NCBI GenBank assembly: GCA_024123915.1
Contig: CP099650.1
Location: 7,006,001 to 7,070,000, forward strand
DNA from: Oxalobacteraceae bacterium OTU3CAMAD1
GTDB lineage: Bacteria > Pseudomonadota > Gammaproteobacteria > Burkholderiales > Burkholderiaceae_D
Direction of reading: 5' to 3'
Length of the DNA stretch: 64,000 bases
The translations under genes were made by a program, and so were the position numbers. Shown in pieces: positions 42,192 to 50,594 of the stretch. A model generated the notes under the pieces. It was not told the DNA's origin. It searched no databases and saw only the letters and a program-made list of their open reading frames with translations. Within the stretch, counting starts at the first letter, position 1, and every line of letters begins with the position of its first letter.

Positions 42192-43916
42192 ATGAAGCCA
42201 GTTCGTCTTCCCGCCGCCGCCACCCTGGCGCTGCCACGCTGGGCCCTGTTCGCCCTCGGCCTGCTCTACATCCTGCCCGGCCTGATCGGCCGCGATCCGT
42301 GGAAGAACGACGACGCCGCCAGCTTCGGCATCATGTGGACGATGGCGCACGGCACCTGGCAAGACTGGCTGTGGCCCAACATCGCCGGCCTGTCGATGCC
42401 CGACGAGGGCCCGCTGGCGTTCTGGATCGGCGCGCTGGGCATGAGACTGTTCGGCTGGCTGCTGGGCGACGTCATGGCCGCCCGCGTCGGCACCGTCGCC
42501 ATTTTCGTGATCGGCGTGTCATCGCTCTGGTTCGCCACCTTCAACCTCGGCCGCCGCCAGGACGCGCAACCGTTGCGCCTGGCCTTCGGCGGCCAGCCCG
42601 AGCCGGACGACTTCGGCCGTACCCTGGCCGACGCCGCCGTCCTGATCTACCTCGGCTGCCTGGGCTTGCTGCTGCACAGCCACGAGACCACCTCCGAGGC
42701 GCTGCAGGTGTCGCTGACGGCGTTCATGCTGTACCGCACCGTGCGCTACGTCGAGGCGCCGTCGCTGCGCAACGCCGCCCTCAGCGGCCTGGCCATCGGC
42801 CTGCTGACGTTGACGCGCGGCTGGGTCACGCCGGTGTTCCTCATGCTGGCCGTGTTCGCCTGCACGCGCCTGCTGGCCCAGCCGGTGCTGCGCGCGCTGC
42901 GCGACCTCGGCTTGGCGCTGCTGGTCGCCGCCGCCGTCGCCGCCTTGTGGCTGGTGCCGGCCGAGGCGCTGCGCCCGTACAACCAGCAACCGCTGCAGGC
43001 GTGGATGGAATGGAACCTGAACCAGGTCGCGCTGCCCACCATCGCCGCCTTCAAATACTTCTTCCGGGTCGGGGTCTGGTTCTTCTGGCCGGCCTGGCCG
43101 TTCGCCGGCTGGGCCGTCTGGGCCTGGCGCCGCCAGCGCCTGGCGCTGCACATCGTCGTGCCGCTGGCCTTCGTCACCATGGGTACGCTGCTGAGCTTGT
43201 CCACCGAGGTGCCCGAGCAGGGCCAGTTGCTGGTGCTGCTGCCGCCGCTGGCCGTCATGGCCGCCTTCGGCCTGCTGACGATGAAGCGCGGCGCCATCAA
43301 CGCTATCGACTGGTTCTCGGTGATGGCGCTGACCTTGTGCGGAGCGGTCATCTGGCTGTTCTGGGTCGCCAAGCTGACCGGCTGGCCGGCGCAGTTCGCC
43401 AAGAACGCGTTGAAACTGGTGCCGGGCTTCACGCCGGAGGTGGGGTTGGTGGCCGTGCCGGTGGCGCTGCTGGCCACCGCCGGCTGGTTCGCGCTGGTGC
43501 ACTGGCGCGTGTCGCGCCGTCCGACGGTGCTGTGGCGCGCCGTGGTGCTGTCGTCCGGCGGCGTGATCCTGATCTGGATCTTGCTGATGACGTTGTTCCT
43601 GCCGGACGTTAACTACAGCAAGAGCTACGCCAGCGTGGCGCGCCAGATCGCCGAGAAGATTCCGTCGAAGGCCGATTGCATCGAAACGAATGTGGGACCG
43701 GCGCAACGCGCCTCGTTCGCCTACTACGCGCAACTGCCGTTCACCGGTGTCGAGGGCGGGCGCTGCAACCTGCTGCTGCTGCAGGACAGCACCAAGGTGC
43801 GCGACAACCGCGAGATCCAGCCGCAGCATCGCGGCAAGCAGTGGGCGTTGATTTGGGAAGGTCGCCGGCCGGCAGACCGCTCCGAGCGCTTCCGCCTGTA
43901 CCGCCGGGTCGACTAA
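42192..43916 (+). CDS. ArnT-like membrane glycosyltransferase
   Basis: A 574-residue integral membrane protein with about twelve hydrophobic helices, of the ArnT/PMT (GT83-like) class that moves sugars from undecaprenyl-phosphate carriers to lipid A or proteins in the periplasm. The first loop GRDPWKNDDAASFGIMW and NIAGLSMPDEGPLAFW carry the acidic catalytic/metal residues typical of the group. The C-terminal ~100 residues form a soluble periplasmic part (NYSKSYASVARQIAEKIP). It has its own transcription unit after the rpmE2 terminator. The acceptor is unknown. Confidence 0.82.
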   Translation: MKPVRLPAAATLALPRWALFALGLLYILPGLIGRDPWKNDDAASFGIMWTMAHGTWQDWLWPNIAGLSMPDEGPLAFWIGALGMRLFGWLLGDVMAARVGTVAIFVIGVSSLWFATFNLGRRQDAQPLRLAFGGQPEPDDFGRTLADAAVLIYLGCLGLLLHSHETTSEALQVSLTAFMLYRTVRYVEAPSLRNAALSGLAIGLLTLTRGWVTPVFLMLAVFACTRLLAQPVLRALRDLGLALLVAAAVAALWLVPAEALRPYNQQPLQAWMEWNLNQVALPTIAAFKYFFRVGVWFFWPAWPFAGWAVWAWRRQRLALHIVVPLAFVTMGTLLSLSTEVPEQGQLLVLLPPLAVMAAFGLLTMKRGAINAIDWFSVMALTLCGAVIWLFWVAKLTGWPAQFAKNALKLVPGFTPEVGLVAVPVALLATAGWFALVHWRVSRRPTVLWRAVVLSSGGVILIWILLMTLFLPDVNYSKSYASVARQIAEKIPSKADCIETNVGPAQRASFAYYAQLPFTGVEGGRCNLLLLQDSTKVRDNREIQPQHRGKQWALIWEGRRPADRSERFRLYRRVD

Positions 43917-43983
43917 AAGACTGGGCTGAAAAACTCGGGCGCCGGCGGTCGCGACGCGGCCGCCCGCCCAGGGCATGGTCGCA

Positions 43984-44370
43984 TCAGCGACGCGCCATCA
44001 TCATCGTGTTGGCGGGCAGCTTGGCGGCCATCGGCAGCTTTTCAAAGTTGCTGATGCCAACCGTCTCGCCCTGTTCGGTGAAGACGATGCGGGTGCCGGC
44101 CTCGGTAACGAACACCGTCGGCGAGGAGGCGAAGATGCGCACGCGCTGGCCCTTGTCGAGTTGCGTGTAGAAGTGGTTGCCGTTTTGCGTGAACTGCAGG
44201 ATCTGGCCGTTGGTCAGCTGATAAGCGTTTTTGAAATCGGCGAACTCGCCCGGCGTCACGTAGTAGCGGGCCGGCTTGGCCTTGATCTGCACGCTGCTGT
44301 CGTCGGCGTGGGCTGCGGACATCGAGGTGAGGACGAGGGCGGCGGCGATGCTGAACAGGGTCTTTTTCAT
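43984..44370 (-). CDS. Small exported protein of unknown function
   Basis: A 128-residue protein with a clear signal peptide (LFSIAAALVLTSMSAAHAD, cleavage near residue 22). The mature part is a small beta-rich domain (ARYYVTPGEFADFKNAYQL, NGQILQFTQNGNHFYTQLDK). No known family recognised. Preceded by GGAG. It converges on the glycosyltransferase. Confidence 0.75.
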   Translation of the reverse strand: MKKTLFSIAAALVLTSMSAAHADDSSVQIKAKPARYYVTPGEFADFKNAYQLTNGQILQFTQNGNHFYTQLDKGQRVRIFASSPTVFVTEAGTRIVFTEQGETVGISNFEKLPMAAKLPANTMMMARR

Positions 44371-44835
44371 GGTGTGCTCCGTAAGGTTGTTGGTTCATAA
44401 ACTGCTCGGGGATCACCGCTGGAATGTGCTGTTCAGCGGCTGACGTGATCACATTAACAAAAGCCGGCGCCAATATCCGGCGTTTGCGACGAGCGGTAAA
44501 ACGGCGGTCTTCAAAAGCAAAAAACCCCGACGAACGGAATGCGCCCGGACCCTGCCCCGGGCCGCCCGGCCCTAGCGGCCGCGCGCGCCGCCGGCTGTTG
44601 CACGACACGCTTTTTTGTTGAGCAAAAGCGAGACAAAACCAAAAAGGACCGCTATAGTTCACATAGGATGAGTTGCCGCACGGCATGTTAGTTTCACAAG
44701 ATTCGTCCCACGTTAACCCTTAGCAACACCCGGCTGCGCCACACCGCGCACCGGCAACGGCGGCCTCGGCTGCTGCGCCCCACTCCCGCGCACCAGCCCG
44801 ACACTCAGCTGCCCACTCCAGGTTGGATAGCGCAT
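44371..44835. other. 465-base intergenic region
   Basis: A long gap between two divergent genes. The left part serves the small exported protein. GC-rich inverted segments lie at about 44550-44600 (CGGGCCGCCCGGCCC and neighbours). A possible plus-strand promoter is at 44630-44658. No open reading frame in it has the codon bias of the neighbouring genes. A small RNA or a long 5' leader for the protease is possible. Confidence 0.6.
44630..44658 (+). promoter_or_regulatory. Possible promoter of the FtsH-like gene
   Basis: GAGACA (44630-44635) and TATAGT (44653-44658) with a 17-base spacer. The -35 matches four of six consensus bases, the -10 five of six. It would give a ~170-base 5' leader. Confidence 0.4.
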
Positions 44836-46740
44836 ATGTTTACTCTTCACAAACTTCAATCCGCATTACGCAACAATTACGTCCGCGCCGCGCTGCTGCT
44901 GCTGGCGATCGCCGCCGCCGCGCTGTTCAGCTGGCGCAGCGACGTGCCGCAGGACACCGGCCCGATCATGCGCTCGCAGGACATTTCGCAGATCACCGCG
45001 CTGGCCACGCAACGCGAGCGGCTCGAATACCTGATGGTGGCCGCGCCGCTGTCGGAGGCGCCGCGCTATATCTTCAAGCTCAAGGGCGACCCGATGCTGC
45101 GCGTGATCAAGGTGCCCAGCACCTCGCACCTGAGCCTGGAGCGCGAAGTCCTGCTGCGCAATAACATTCCCTACTCCATCGCGCGCGAGGACTACCTGGC
45201 GTCGCACAAGGCGGTGCTGGTCGACGAGGACGACAGCAAGCTGGCGCGCGCCGGCGGCTTCCTGCGCCGCCACGCGGTCGATATCCTGCTGATCGGGCTG
45301 GTCCTGTTCCTGCTGCGCCACGGCATCCCCGGCACCGGCGTCAGCGCCACCGTGCTCGATCCGTCGCAGCTCAAGGGCAATATGGACGACCTGATCGGCA
45401 TGGAAGATATCAAACAGGAAGTGCTGCACCTGGAAGACATGATCCGCAACCGCGCCGTGTACCGCGAGCACGACATCGACAAGCCGTTCAACGTCATGCT
45501 CACCGGCCCGGCCGGCACCGGCAAGACCAAGCTGGCCGGCTACCTGGCCAAACGCCTCAACGTGCCGCTGATCCAGGCGTCGGCGTCGGCGCTCGAATCG
45601 GGCTACATCGGCGGCGGCTCCAAGGCGCTGCACGCGCTGCACCGCAAGGCCTGCGCGCGTGGCAGCTGCATCATCTTCCTCGACGAGGCGCAGGGCTTGT
45701 TCATGCCGCGCGGACGCGGCGAAAAGAAATGGGAAGACGACACCGCCAACACGCTGCTCGGTCTGCTCGACGGCGTGCGCAGCGACAAGGGCGCCGGCGT
45801 GATCTGGGTGGTCGCCTCCAACTTCGACGACGCCTCCTCGCAGATGGACGAGGCGATGCTGCGCCGCTTCTCCGTCAAGATCAACTTCCGCCTGCCCAAC
45901 AAGGGCGAGCGCAGCGAGCTGCTGCGCTCCTTCCTCTCGCGCAAGGCCCAAGGTTGCGTCGATTGGGACGCGCTCAACCTCGACCACGTGGCCGAGATCA
46001 CGGCCAACCTCAGCCCGGCGCTGTTGCAGACGGTGGTCGAGCGCGCCAGCATGATCGCCATCCAGGAGAAGACCGTGATCAACACCGACTTGATGTTCCG
46101 CGCCTTCGAGCGCGCCACCATCGGCCTGACCGACCGCGCCACCACGGCCGAGAAAACCCGCCAGCGCGAACGCGTCGCGCTGCATGAGCTGGGCCACTTC
46201 TTCATGCAGATCGATCCGTGGCTGCGCGAGGGCCTGCCGCTGGCCGAGGTGAAGGAACGTTCGCCGCTGCTCAAGATCAGCACCGAGTCGGTGTCCAAGC
46301 TCGGGGCGCTCGGCTACGTGCTGTCGGCGTCGGACGACGTCGCGTTGCGCACGCTCGAAGAGCTCGAACGCGACGTGATTCAGCTGTACGGCGGCGTGGC
46401 GGCGGAGGAGCTGTTCTACGGCGCGCGCGGCATCTCGGTCGGTAGCCAGAACGACATCCAGAAGGCCACGTCGATGCTCGACATGATGGTCAACAAGCTG
46501 TCGATGTACTCGCGCTCCAAGCTGGACTACTCGCAGTTCAAGAACAAGGAAAACGACCTCGACCAAGTCCAGGCCAAGGCGGACGAGCTCTACACGTACA
46601 CCTTGCAATCGATCAACGATTACCGCGACCAGATCAGCGAACTCAAGGATGTGTTGATGGACCAGTATGTGCTGTCGAAGGATGCCATCTTCGCGCTGCT
46701 GGAGCAGCAGCATCAACAGCGTTTGCTGAAGGCTGCCTAG
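44836..46740 (+). CDS. Divergent FtsH-like membrane AAA protease
   Basis: A 634-residue protein with the FtsH layout: helix ~20-36, a periplasmic part, a second helix ~145-163 (VDILLIGLVLFLLRHG), AAA module with Walker A GPAGTGKTK (~223-231) and Walker B IIFLDEAQ (~280), and a C-terminal M41 domain with zinc motif HELGH (~450-454) and the third-ligand segment GSQNDIQKATSM (~537). It differs from the housekeeping FtsH: pore loop YIGGGSK rather than FVGVGAS, and MLRRFSVKINF in place of the RPGRFDR arginine-finger motif. Likely a specialised paralogue. Its stop overlaps that of the convergent coiled-coil gene. Confidence 0.83.
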   Translation: MFTLHKLQSALRNNYVRAALLLLAIAAAALFSWRSDVPQDTGPIMRSQDISQITALATQRERLEYLMVAAPLSEAPRYIFKLKGDPMLRVIKVPSTSHLSLEREVLLRNNIPYSIAREDYLASHKAVLVDEDDSKLARAGGFLRRHAVDILLIGLVLFLLRHGIPGTGVSATVLDPSQLKGNMDDLIGMEDIKQEVLHLEDMIRNRAVYREHDIDKPFNVMLTGPAGTGKTKLAGYLAKRLNVPLIQASASALESGYIGGGSKALHALHRKACARGSCIIFLDEAQGLFMPRGRGEKKWEDDTANTLLGLLDGVRSDKGAGVIWVVASNFDDASSQMDEAMLRRFSVKINFRLPNKGERSELLRSFLSRKAQGCVDWDALNLDHVAEITANLSPALLQTVVERASMIAIQEKTVINTDLMFRAFERATIGLTDRATTAEKTRQRERVALHELGHFFMQIDPWLREGLPLAEVKERSPLLKISTESVSKLGALGYVLSASDDVALRTLEELERDVIQLYGGVAAEELFYGARGISVGSQNDIQKATSMLDMMVNKLSMYSRSKLDYSQFKNKENDLDQVQAKADELYTYTLQSINDYRDQISELKDVLMDQYVLSKDAIFALLEQQHQQRLLKAA

Positions 46741-47372
46741 CGGCTTAATCCCTGGGACAGCGCCAGCACCAGTTGGGAAAGGTTGACGGCGACCACGAGC
46801 CACATGACGAGCTCGACGCGGCCCAGCCGATGGTCGACCCTTTCCACCCGCTGGTCGACCGTCTCAAGGCGCTGGTCGACCCTTTCCACACGCAGGTCGA
46901 CCGTCTCAAGGCGATGGTCGACCCTTTCCACCCGCTGGTCGACCGTCTCAAGGCGATGGTCGACCCTTTCCACCCGCTGGTCGACCGTCTCGAGGTGCTG
47001 GTCAACCCTTTCCACCCGCTGGTCGACCTTGTCAACCCGCGTGGTCAGGTTGTCGACCCTGACGGAAAGCGCCGCCACATCGGCACGCAACAGCGAGACC
47101 TCATGTTCGAGCGTCTGCAAGCGCCAGACCAAACCATTCAGCCGCTCCTCAAGCACAGTCGCTTTGACCGTCAGCGCGGCGACTTCCTTACGCATCGCGC
47201 CGACCATCTCACTGTGACTGCGCAGCACCCGCTCAAGCGCCGCCAGGCGCTCGTCCTGGTCGACCAGCTGCTCGCCGTGGGATTCGAGCTGTTCTGTGTG
47301 CGCCGCGTTCACCAGTTCGGTAAGCGCATCAACCCGCGCGGCCAGCATATCCACTCTCTCGGACAATTCCAT
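46737..47372 (-). CDS. Coiled-coil membrane protein with 14-residue repeats
   Basis: A 211-residue protein of unknown family. It starts with MELSERVDMLAARVDALTEL, is almost entirely heptad coiled coil, and its second half holds about five copies of the 14-residue unit QRVERVDHRLETVD. A single transmembrane helix ends it (MWLVVAVNLSQLVLALSQGL), so it is a tail-anchored rod. The start at 47372 follows AGGAGTGGAGG; longer readings to 47459 lack a good site. The stop overlaps the FtsH-like stop by four bases. Repeat-number change by recombination is likely. Confidence 0.75.
   Translation of the reverse strand: MELSERVDMLAARVDALTELVNAAHTEQLESHGEQLVDQDERLAALERVLRSHSEMVGAMRKEVAALTVKATVLEERLNGLVWRLQTLEHEVSLLRADVAALSVRVDNLTTRVDKVDQRVERVDQHLETVDQRVERVDHRLETVDQRVERVDHRLETVDLRVERVDQRLETVDQRVERVDHRLGRVELVMWLVVAVNLSQLVLALSQGLSR
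46831..47040 (-). repeat. 42-base tandem repeat inside the coiled-coil gene
   Basis: Five units of 42 bases at 46831-46872, 46873-46914, 46915-46956, 46957-46998 and 46999-47040, each starting TGGTCGACCCTTTCCAC or close to it on the plus strand. The first four are nearly identical; the last is more diverged. In frame with 14 residues, two heptads, so gain or loss of a unit keeps the frame. Confidence 0.9.
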
Positions 47373-47573
47373 AGCCCCCTCCACTCCTTCCGGTGCACGA
47401 CTAAAGTTTATACTGTTTGCGGGAATACGATGGTCGTTCATGCATCCATTGTCGGACACAAAAAAACGGACTCATCCGACAAAGACAGCGCGGTTTGATC
47501 TGCGTCGAGCAGGAGCGGTGTCGGGCGGGACGGCCTCCCACTTGCTTAAAAACCAAATAGTGCGCATCAAGGC

Positions 47574-47602
47574 TTGCGGCTGCGAAGCAAATCAGTGATA
47601 AT
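47574..47602 (+). promoter_or_regulatory. Promoter of tRNA-Leu
   Basis: TTGCGG (47574-47579) and GATAAT (47597-47602) with a 17-base spacer; the start of transcription would fall about six bases before the mature tRNA. Confidence 0.65.
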
Positions 47603-47614
47603 GCGGGTCGCGTT

Positions 47615-47699
47615 GCCGGGATGGCGGAATAGGTAGACGCACGGGACTCAAAATCCCGCGCCGCAAGGCGTGCCGGTTCGATTCCGGCTCCCGGCACCA
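47615..47699 (+). tRNA. tRNA-Leu (CAA)
   Basis: 85 bases including an encoded CCA. The acceptor GCCGGGA pairs with TCCCGGC before the discriminator A and CCA. The anticodon stem CGGGA/TCCCG surrounds loop CTCAAAA, anticodon CAA at 47649-47651, reading UUG. The long variable arm (CGCCGCAAGGCG) is typical of class II tRNA-Leu, and GGTTCGATTCC is the T arm. Stand-alone gene with its own promoter and terminator. Confidence 0.97.
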
Positions 47700-47742
47700 T
47701 GAATGTGAATTGAGTACGAAACACACTGCTTCACCAAACGAC

Positions 47743-47778
47743 AAAACCCGCATCGCCATCAGGCTCTGCGGGTTTTTT
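47743..47778 (+). terminator. Rho-independent terminator after tRNA-Leu
   Basis: AAAACCCGCA (47743-47752) pairs with TGCGGGTTTT (47767-47776), 14-base loop, six T. It ends 44-79 bases after the tRNA. Confidence 0.88.
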
Positions 47779-47805
47779 GTTGGATGGCGCCGGCGCGCCG
47801 GCCCG

Positions 47806-48000
47806 TCACTGGTGACGGCGGATGGCGTCGCTCTTCCTGCGGGTCTCCGGATAGGCCAGCACGCGGCGGATCGCTTCGGTGGGGACCTTATACGTTTGCA
47901 TATACGCCCAGGCGATCGCGCTCCCCTGCGACTCGGCCAGCCAAATTCCATGTTCCACCGCCGCGCTCAGCGAAGCGTTGTGTCGTTGTTCTGTTTGCAT
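47806..48000 (-). CDS. Small protein of unknown function
   Basis: A 64-residue protein, MQTEQRHNASLSAAVEHGIW to RRKSDAIRRHQ, helical and basic at the C-terminus. The start at 47998-48000 follows GGGAGAGAG. No family recognised; the middle part AWAYMQTYKVPTEAIRRVLA could be a small DNA-binding helix pair but this is speculation. Codon use agrees with the neighbours. Confidence 0.6.
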   Translation of the reverse strand: MQTEQRHNASLSAAVEHGIWLAESQGSAIAWAYMQTYKVPTEAIRRVLAYPETRRKSDAIRRHQ

Positions 48001-48188
48001 GTGCTCTCTCCCAATGGACACGCAAGTTATCATAAAAATAAAAACAATGTCGCGTGCGAACTAAAGTGCAGCCATTATACTGTATAAAAAGACAATTTCC
48101 CCCACCACGCCCCCACCCCTTCGTTAGGCCCCGAACAGACGCGGCCCCACGCCCCCTTTATGCTGGGGTTTTTAACTCGGGAGCAGTC

Positions 48189-48695
48189 ATGGGCTTTGAC
48201 CTCGGAAACTTATTGCAGCAGTTCGCGGGACATCCAACCGCGGCCGATCCGGAAGGCGTCGCGCAGGCGTTCTCGCACGTTGTCGGCGATACGCCGCGCT
48301 CTTCCCTCGCGCAGGGATTGGCTTCCGCCTTCCTGTCGAACGAAACGCCGCCTTTCGGCCAACTGGTCAGCCAGCTGTTCGTGCGCAGCGATCCGCAGGT
48401 GCAGGCCGGCTTGCTGAACCAGCTGCTGGACGACGTCGGTCCGGCGATGCTCACTGCCCTTGCCGGCAGCGTCGGCGAACTGTTCACCGCCAATGGCCAT
48501 GCGACATTGACACCCGGGCAGGTGGCCGAAATCACCCCGCCGCAAGTGGCCGAAATCGCCACCACCGCGCAACAGCACAATCCCGGCGTCGTCGAGCGCG
48601 TCGCGACTTTTTTCGCGGACCATCCGCAACTGGTCAACTCGCTGGACAGCGCCAGCTTGAAGGTCGCGCTGGGCAAAATGGCCCAGGTGCACTAA
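48189..48695 (+). CDS. Helical protein of unknown function
   Basis: A 168-residue protein starting MGFDLGNLLQQFAGHPTAAD. It has no signal peptide or membrane segment and seems all-helical, with repeated short helices broken by HNPGVVERVATFFADHPQ. Slight resemblance to DUF937-like proteins of few known functions. The ATG at 48189 is preceded by GGGAG. No operon partner. Confidence 0.65.
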   Translation: MGFDLGNLLQQFAGHPTAADPEGVAQAFSHVVGDTPRSSLAQGLASAFLSNETPPFGQLVSQLFVRSDPQVQAGLLNQLLDDVGPAMLTALAGSVGELFTANGHATLTPGQVAEITPPQVAEIATTAQQHNPGVVERVATFFADHPQLVNSLDSASLKVALGKMAQVH

Positions 48696-48832
48696 CCGGC
48701 TCCGCAGCAACGACAAAGTAAGGATCAAACGACGGCAGGGTTGTTTTGAGTTTAATGCCAATAAGTTAAGCATGCTATTTTGACCATGGCGGCGGGCGCC
48801 CGCTCGCCGTTTTCCACTTACTGGAGGTTAAG

Positions 48833-49543
48833 ATGGCTGTTCCATTCAAATCCGCTTTGATTTCAGCTTTCGCATTGGCGTTGACCCTGGGCCTGAGTAG
48901 CGGCGCCTCGGCCGATCCACTGACCGAAAACTTCGACGCCGGCGTGCCCGCAGGCTGGACCGTCAACAACCTGAGTCAACCGCCGGGCACGCTCGACTGG
49001 TTCCAGGGCAACGAGTTCGTCTTTCCAGCGCAGCAGGGCGCGCCGAACTCCTATCTCGCCGCCAACTTTGAATCCGGCGGAGAGGTCTCCACCATCAGCA
49101 CCTGGCTGATACTGCCCACGTCCACCTACCGCAATGGCGACACGCTGTCGTTCTACAGCCGCACCGCCGACTTTTCGGAATGGCCGGACCGGCTGGAGGT
49201 CCGCTTCAGCAACGTCGGCGGCACCGATGTCGGCACCACCGCGACCAGCGTGGGCACCTTCTCCACCCTGCTCATCAGCATCAATTCCGCGCTGACGGTG
49301 GGTGGCTATCCGGAAGAGTGGACCCGCTACAGCGCCACCCTGAGCGGCCTGACCGGCCCGACCAGCGGGGCGTTCGCGTTCCGCTACACGGTCACCGACG
49401 GCGGGCTGTTCGGCGCTAACTCGAACTACATCGGTATCGACACGGTGCAAATCACCGCCGTGCCCGAACCAAGCGTGTACATGATGATGGCGTTCGGACT
49501 GGGCATGGTCGGCTACATGCGCAGGCGTCAATCCCGCGCTTAA
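48833..49543 (+). CDS. PEP-CTERM sorted protein, choice-of-anchor J domain
   Basis: A 236-residue secreted protein. Signal peptide to about residue 27 (SGASADP). The mature part is a beta-sandwich of the choice-of-anchor J type (LTENFDAGVPAGWTVNNLSQ, STISTWLILPTS). The C-terminus has the full sorting signal: VPEPSVYMMMAFGLGMVGYM and basic RRRQSRA. EpsH/exosortase removes this tail in exopolysaccharide-making Gram-negatives. ATG 48833 follows TGGAGG. Monocistronic. Confidence 0.92.
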   Translation: MAVPFKSALISAFALALTLGLSSGASADPLTENFDAGVPAGWTVNNLSQPPGTLDWFQGNEFVFPAQQGAPNSYLAANFESGGEVSTISTWLILPTSTYRNGDTLSFYSRTADFSEWPDRLEVRFSNVGGTDVGTTATSVGTFSTLLISINSALTVGGYPEEWTRYSATLSGLTGPTSGAFAFRYTVTDGGLFGANSNYIGIDTVQITAVPEPSVYMMMAFGLGMVGYMRRRQSRA

Positions 49544-49604
49544 GCGGGCGACTGTGGGGCGGGTCCGCCTTAGCGTGGGCCCGCCCCCGGCGTAGAATGT
49601 CGCC

Positions 49605-49928
49605 ATGGCTACCAAATCCCCGAAATCCCCCACCTTTCCCGGTCCGTTGACGGCGCGCGGCGCCGTGCTGGCGGTACTGCTGTCAGATAGCGACCAGTCC
49701 GGCAATCCGCCGCTGCAAGGGCGCACCTCGCTCGCGGCCATCATCAAGAGCTTGAAGCGCAAATATCACTGGCCGGTCGAAGTCAGCAGCTTTCCGTCGA
49801 ACGGCGCCGATGGCCGGGCCACCTGGGCCACCGTCTACAGCATGCCCGCCGCCGTGGTGGAACGCGCGCTCGACCGGGGCGGACGCGAATGGCTGGAGCG
49901 CCGGAGCGCCGCCAGGGACGCGCCGTAA
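49605..49928 (+). CDS. Small basic protein of unknown function
   Basis: A 107-residue protein. Residues ~15-75 (ARGAVLAVLLS, RTSLAAIIKSLKRKYHWPVE, GRATWATVYSMPAAVVERAL) look like a winged-helix fold, but no family is recognised. It begins 61 bases after the PEP-CTERM gene. Codon bias supports coding. Confidence 0.62.
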   Translation: MATKSPKSPTFPGPLTARGAVLAVLLSDSDQSGNPPLQGRTSLAAIIKSLKRKYHWPVEVSSFPSNGADGRATWATVYSMPAAVVERALDRGGREWLERRSAARDAP

Positions 49929-50028
49929 CATCTGCTTACTCTGGAAACACTTTCTACGTCACCCCCTTCCCTTCCCGCCCCGTTATAGGAGCAAGCGCCA
50001 CAGATGGCGATATTCAGGAGAGAAGAAA

Positions 50029-50547
50029 ATGGAACATACCGTACCTAACCGCATGCACCCGTTGCTGGCCGTCGCCGCGTTTTCCGTGACCATCGTCAGC
50101 CTCGTCGGCGCCGCCTCCATTCTCGGCCTGCTGCCGTACTCGCAAGCGAAAGGCAGCGCGGCGCCGGAGATCAGCGCCACCGTGCCCGCGATGCAGGCGA
50201 ACCAGCCGCTGACCGCGCAGGTGCAACCGCAGCAGCAGCCACAACCGCAGCCACGCCAGATCGTCGAGCGCCGCACCGTCGTGCATCACACGTATGCGCC
50301 GGCCCGCCAGGCAAGCCGCAATGACGACCGGAACGAAGTGGCGCAGGCGCCGGTACAACGCGCTCCGGCCCCCGCGCCGGCACCGCAGAACAGCGCGGTC
50401 GGCATCGGCCTGGGCGCGGTGGTGGGTGGCCTGCTGGGCAACCAGGTGGGCGACGGGAAAGGCAGGACGCTGGCAACCATCGCCGGCGCGGTCGGCGGCG
50501 CCTATGCCGGCAACGAAATCGCCAAGCGCAATCAGCAAGAACAGTAA
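50029..50547 (+). CDS. Glycine-zipper membrane protein
   Basis: A 172-residue protein. An N-terminal helix (LLAVAAFSVTIVSLVGAASI), a Gln/Pro-rich linker (QVQPQQQPQPQPRQ), and a C-terminal glycine-zipper 2TM domain (VGIGLGAVVGGLLGNQVGDG, TIAGAVGGAYAGNEIAKR). Related to the SlyB/17-kDa antigen group. The start at 50029 follows AGGAGAG. Probably envelope integrity; unproven. Confidence 0.8.
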   Translation: MEHTVPNRMHPLLAVAAFSVTIVSLVGAASILGLLPYSQAKGSAAPEISATVPAMQANQPLTAQVQPQQQPQPQPRQIVERRTVVHHTYAPARQASRNDDRNEVAQAPVQRAPAPAPAPQNSAVGIGLGAVVGGLLGNQVGDGKGRTLATIAGAVGGAYAGNEIAKRNQQEQ

Positions 50548-50594
50548 GCCAGAGTCGCGGTCCGGCGCATTCCCGCGCCGGACCGGGAACCCGG

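Noticed and set aside
46831..47040. CRISPR-like array of regular repeats
   Set aside because: Units are contiguous 42-base coding repeats without spacers, in frame with a coiled-coil protein.
47615..48000. tRNA-Leu as an integration site with a downstream island
   Set aside because: No integrase gene and no direct repeat of the tRNA 3' end found downstream; terminator follows at once.
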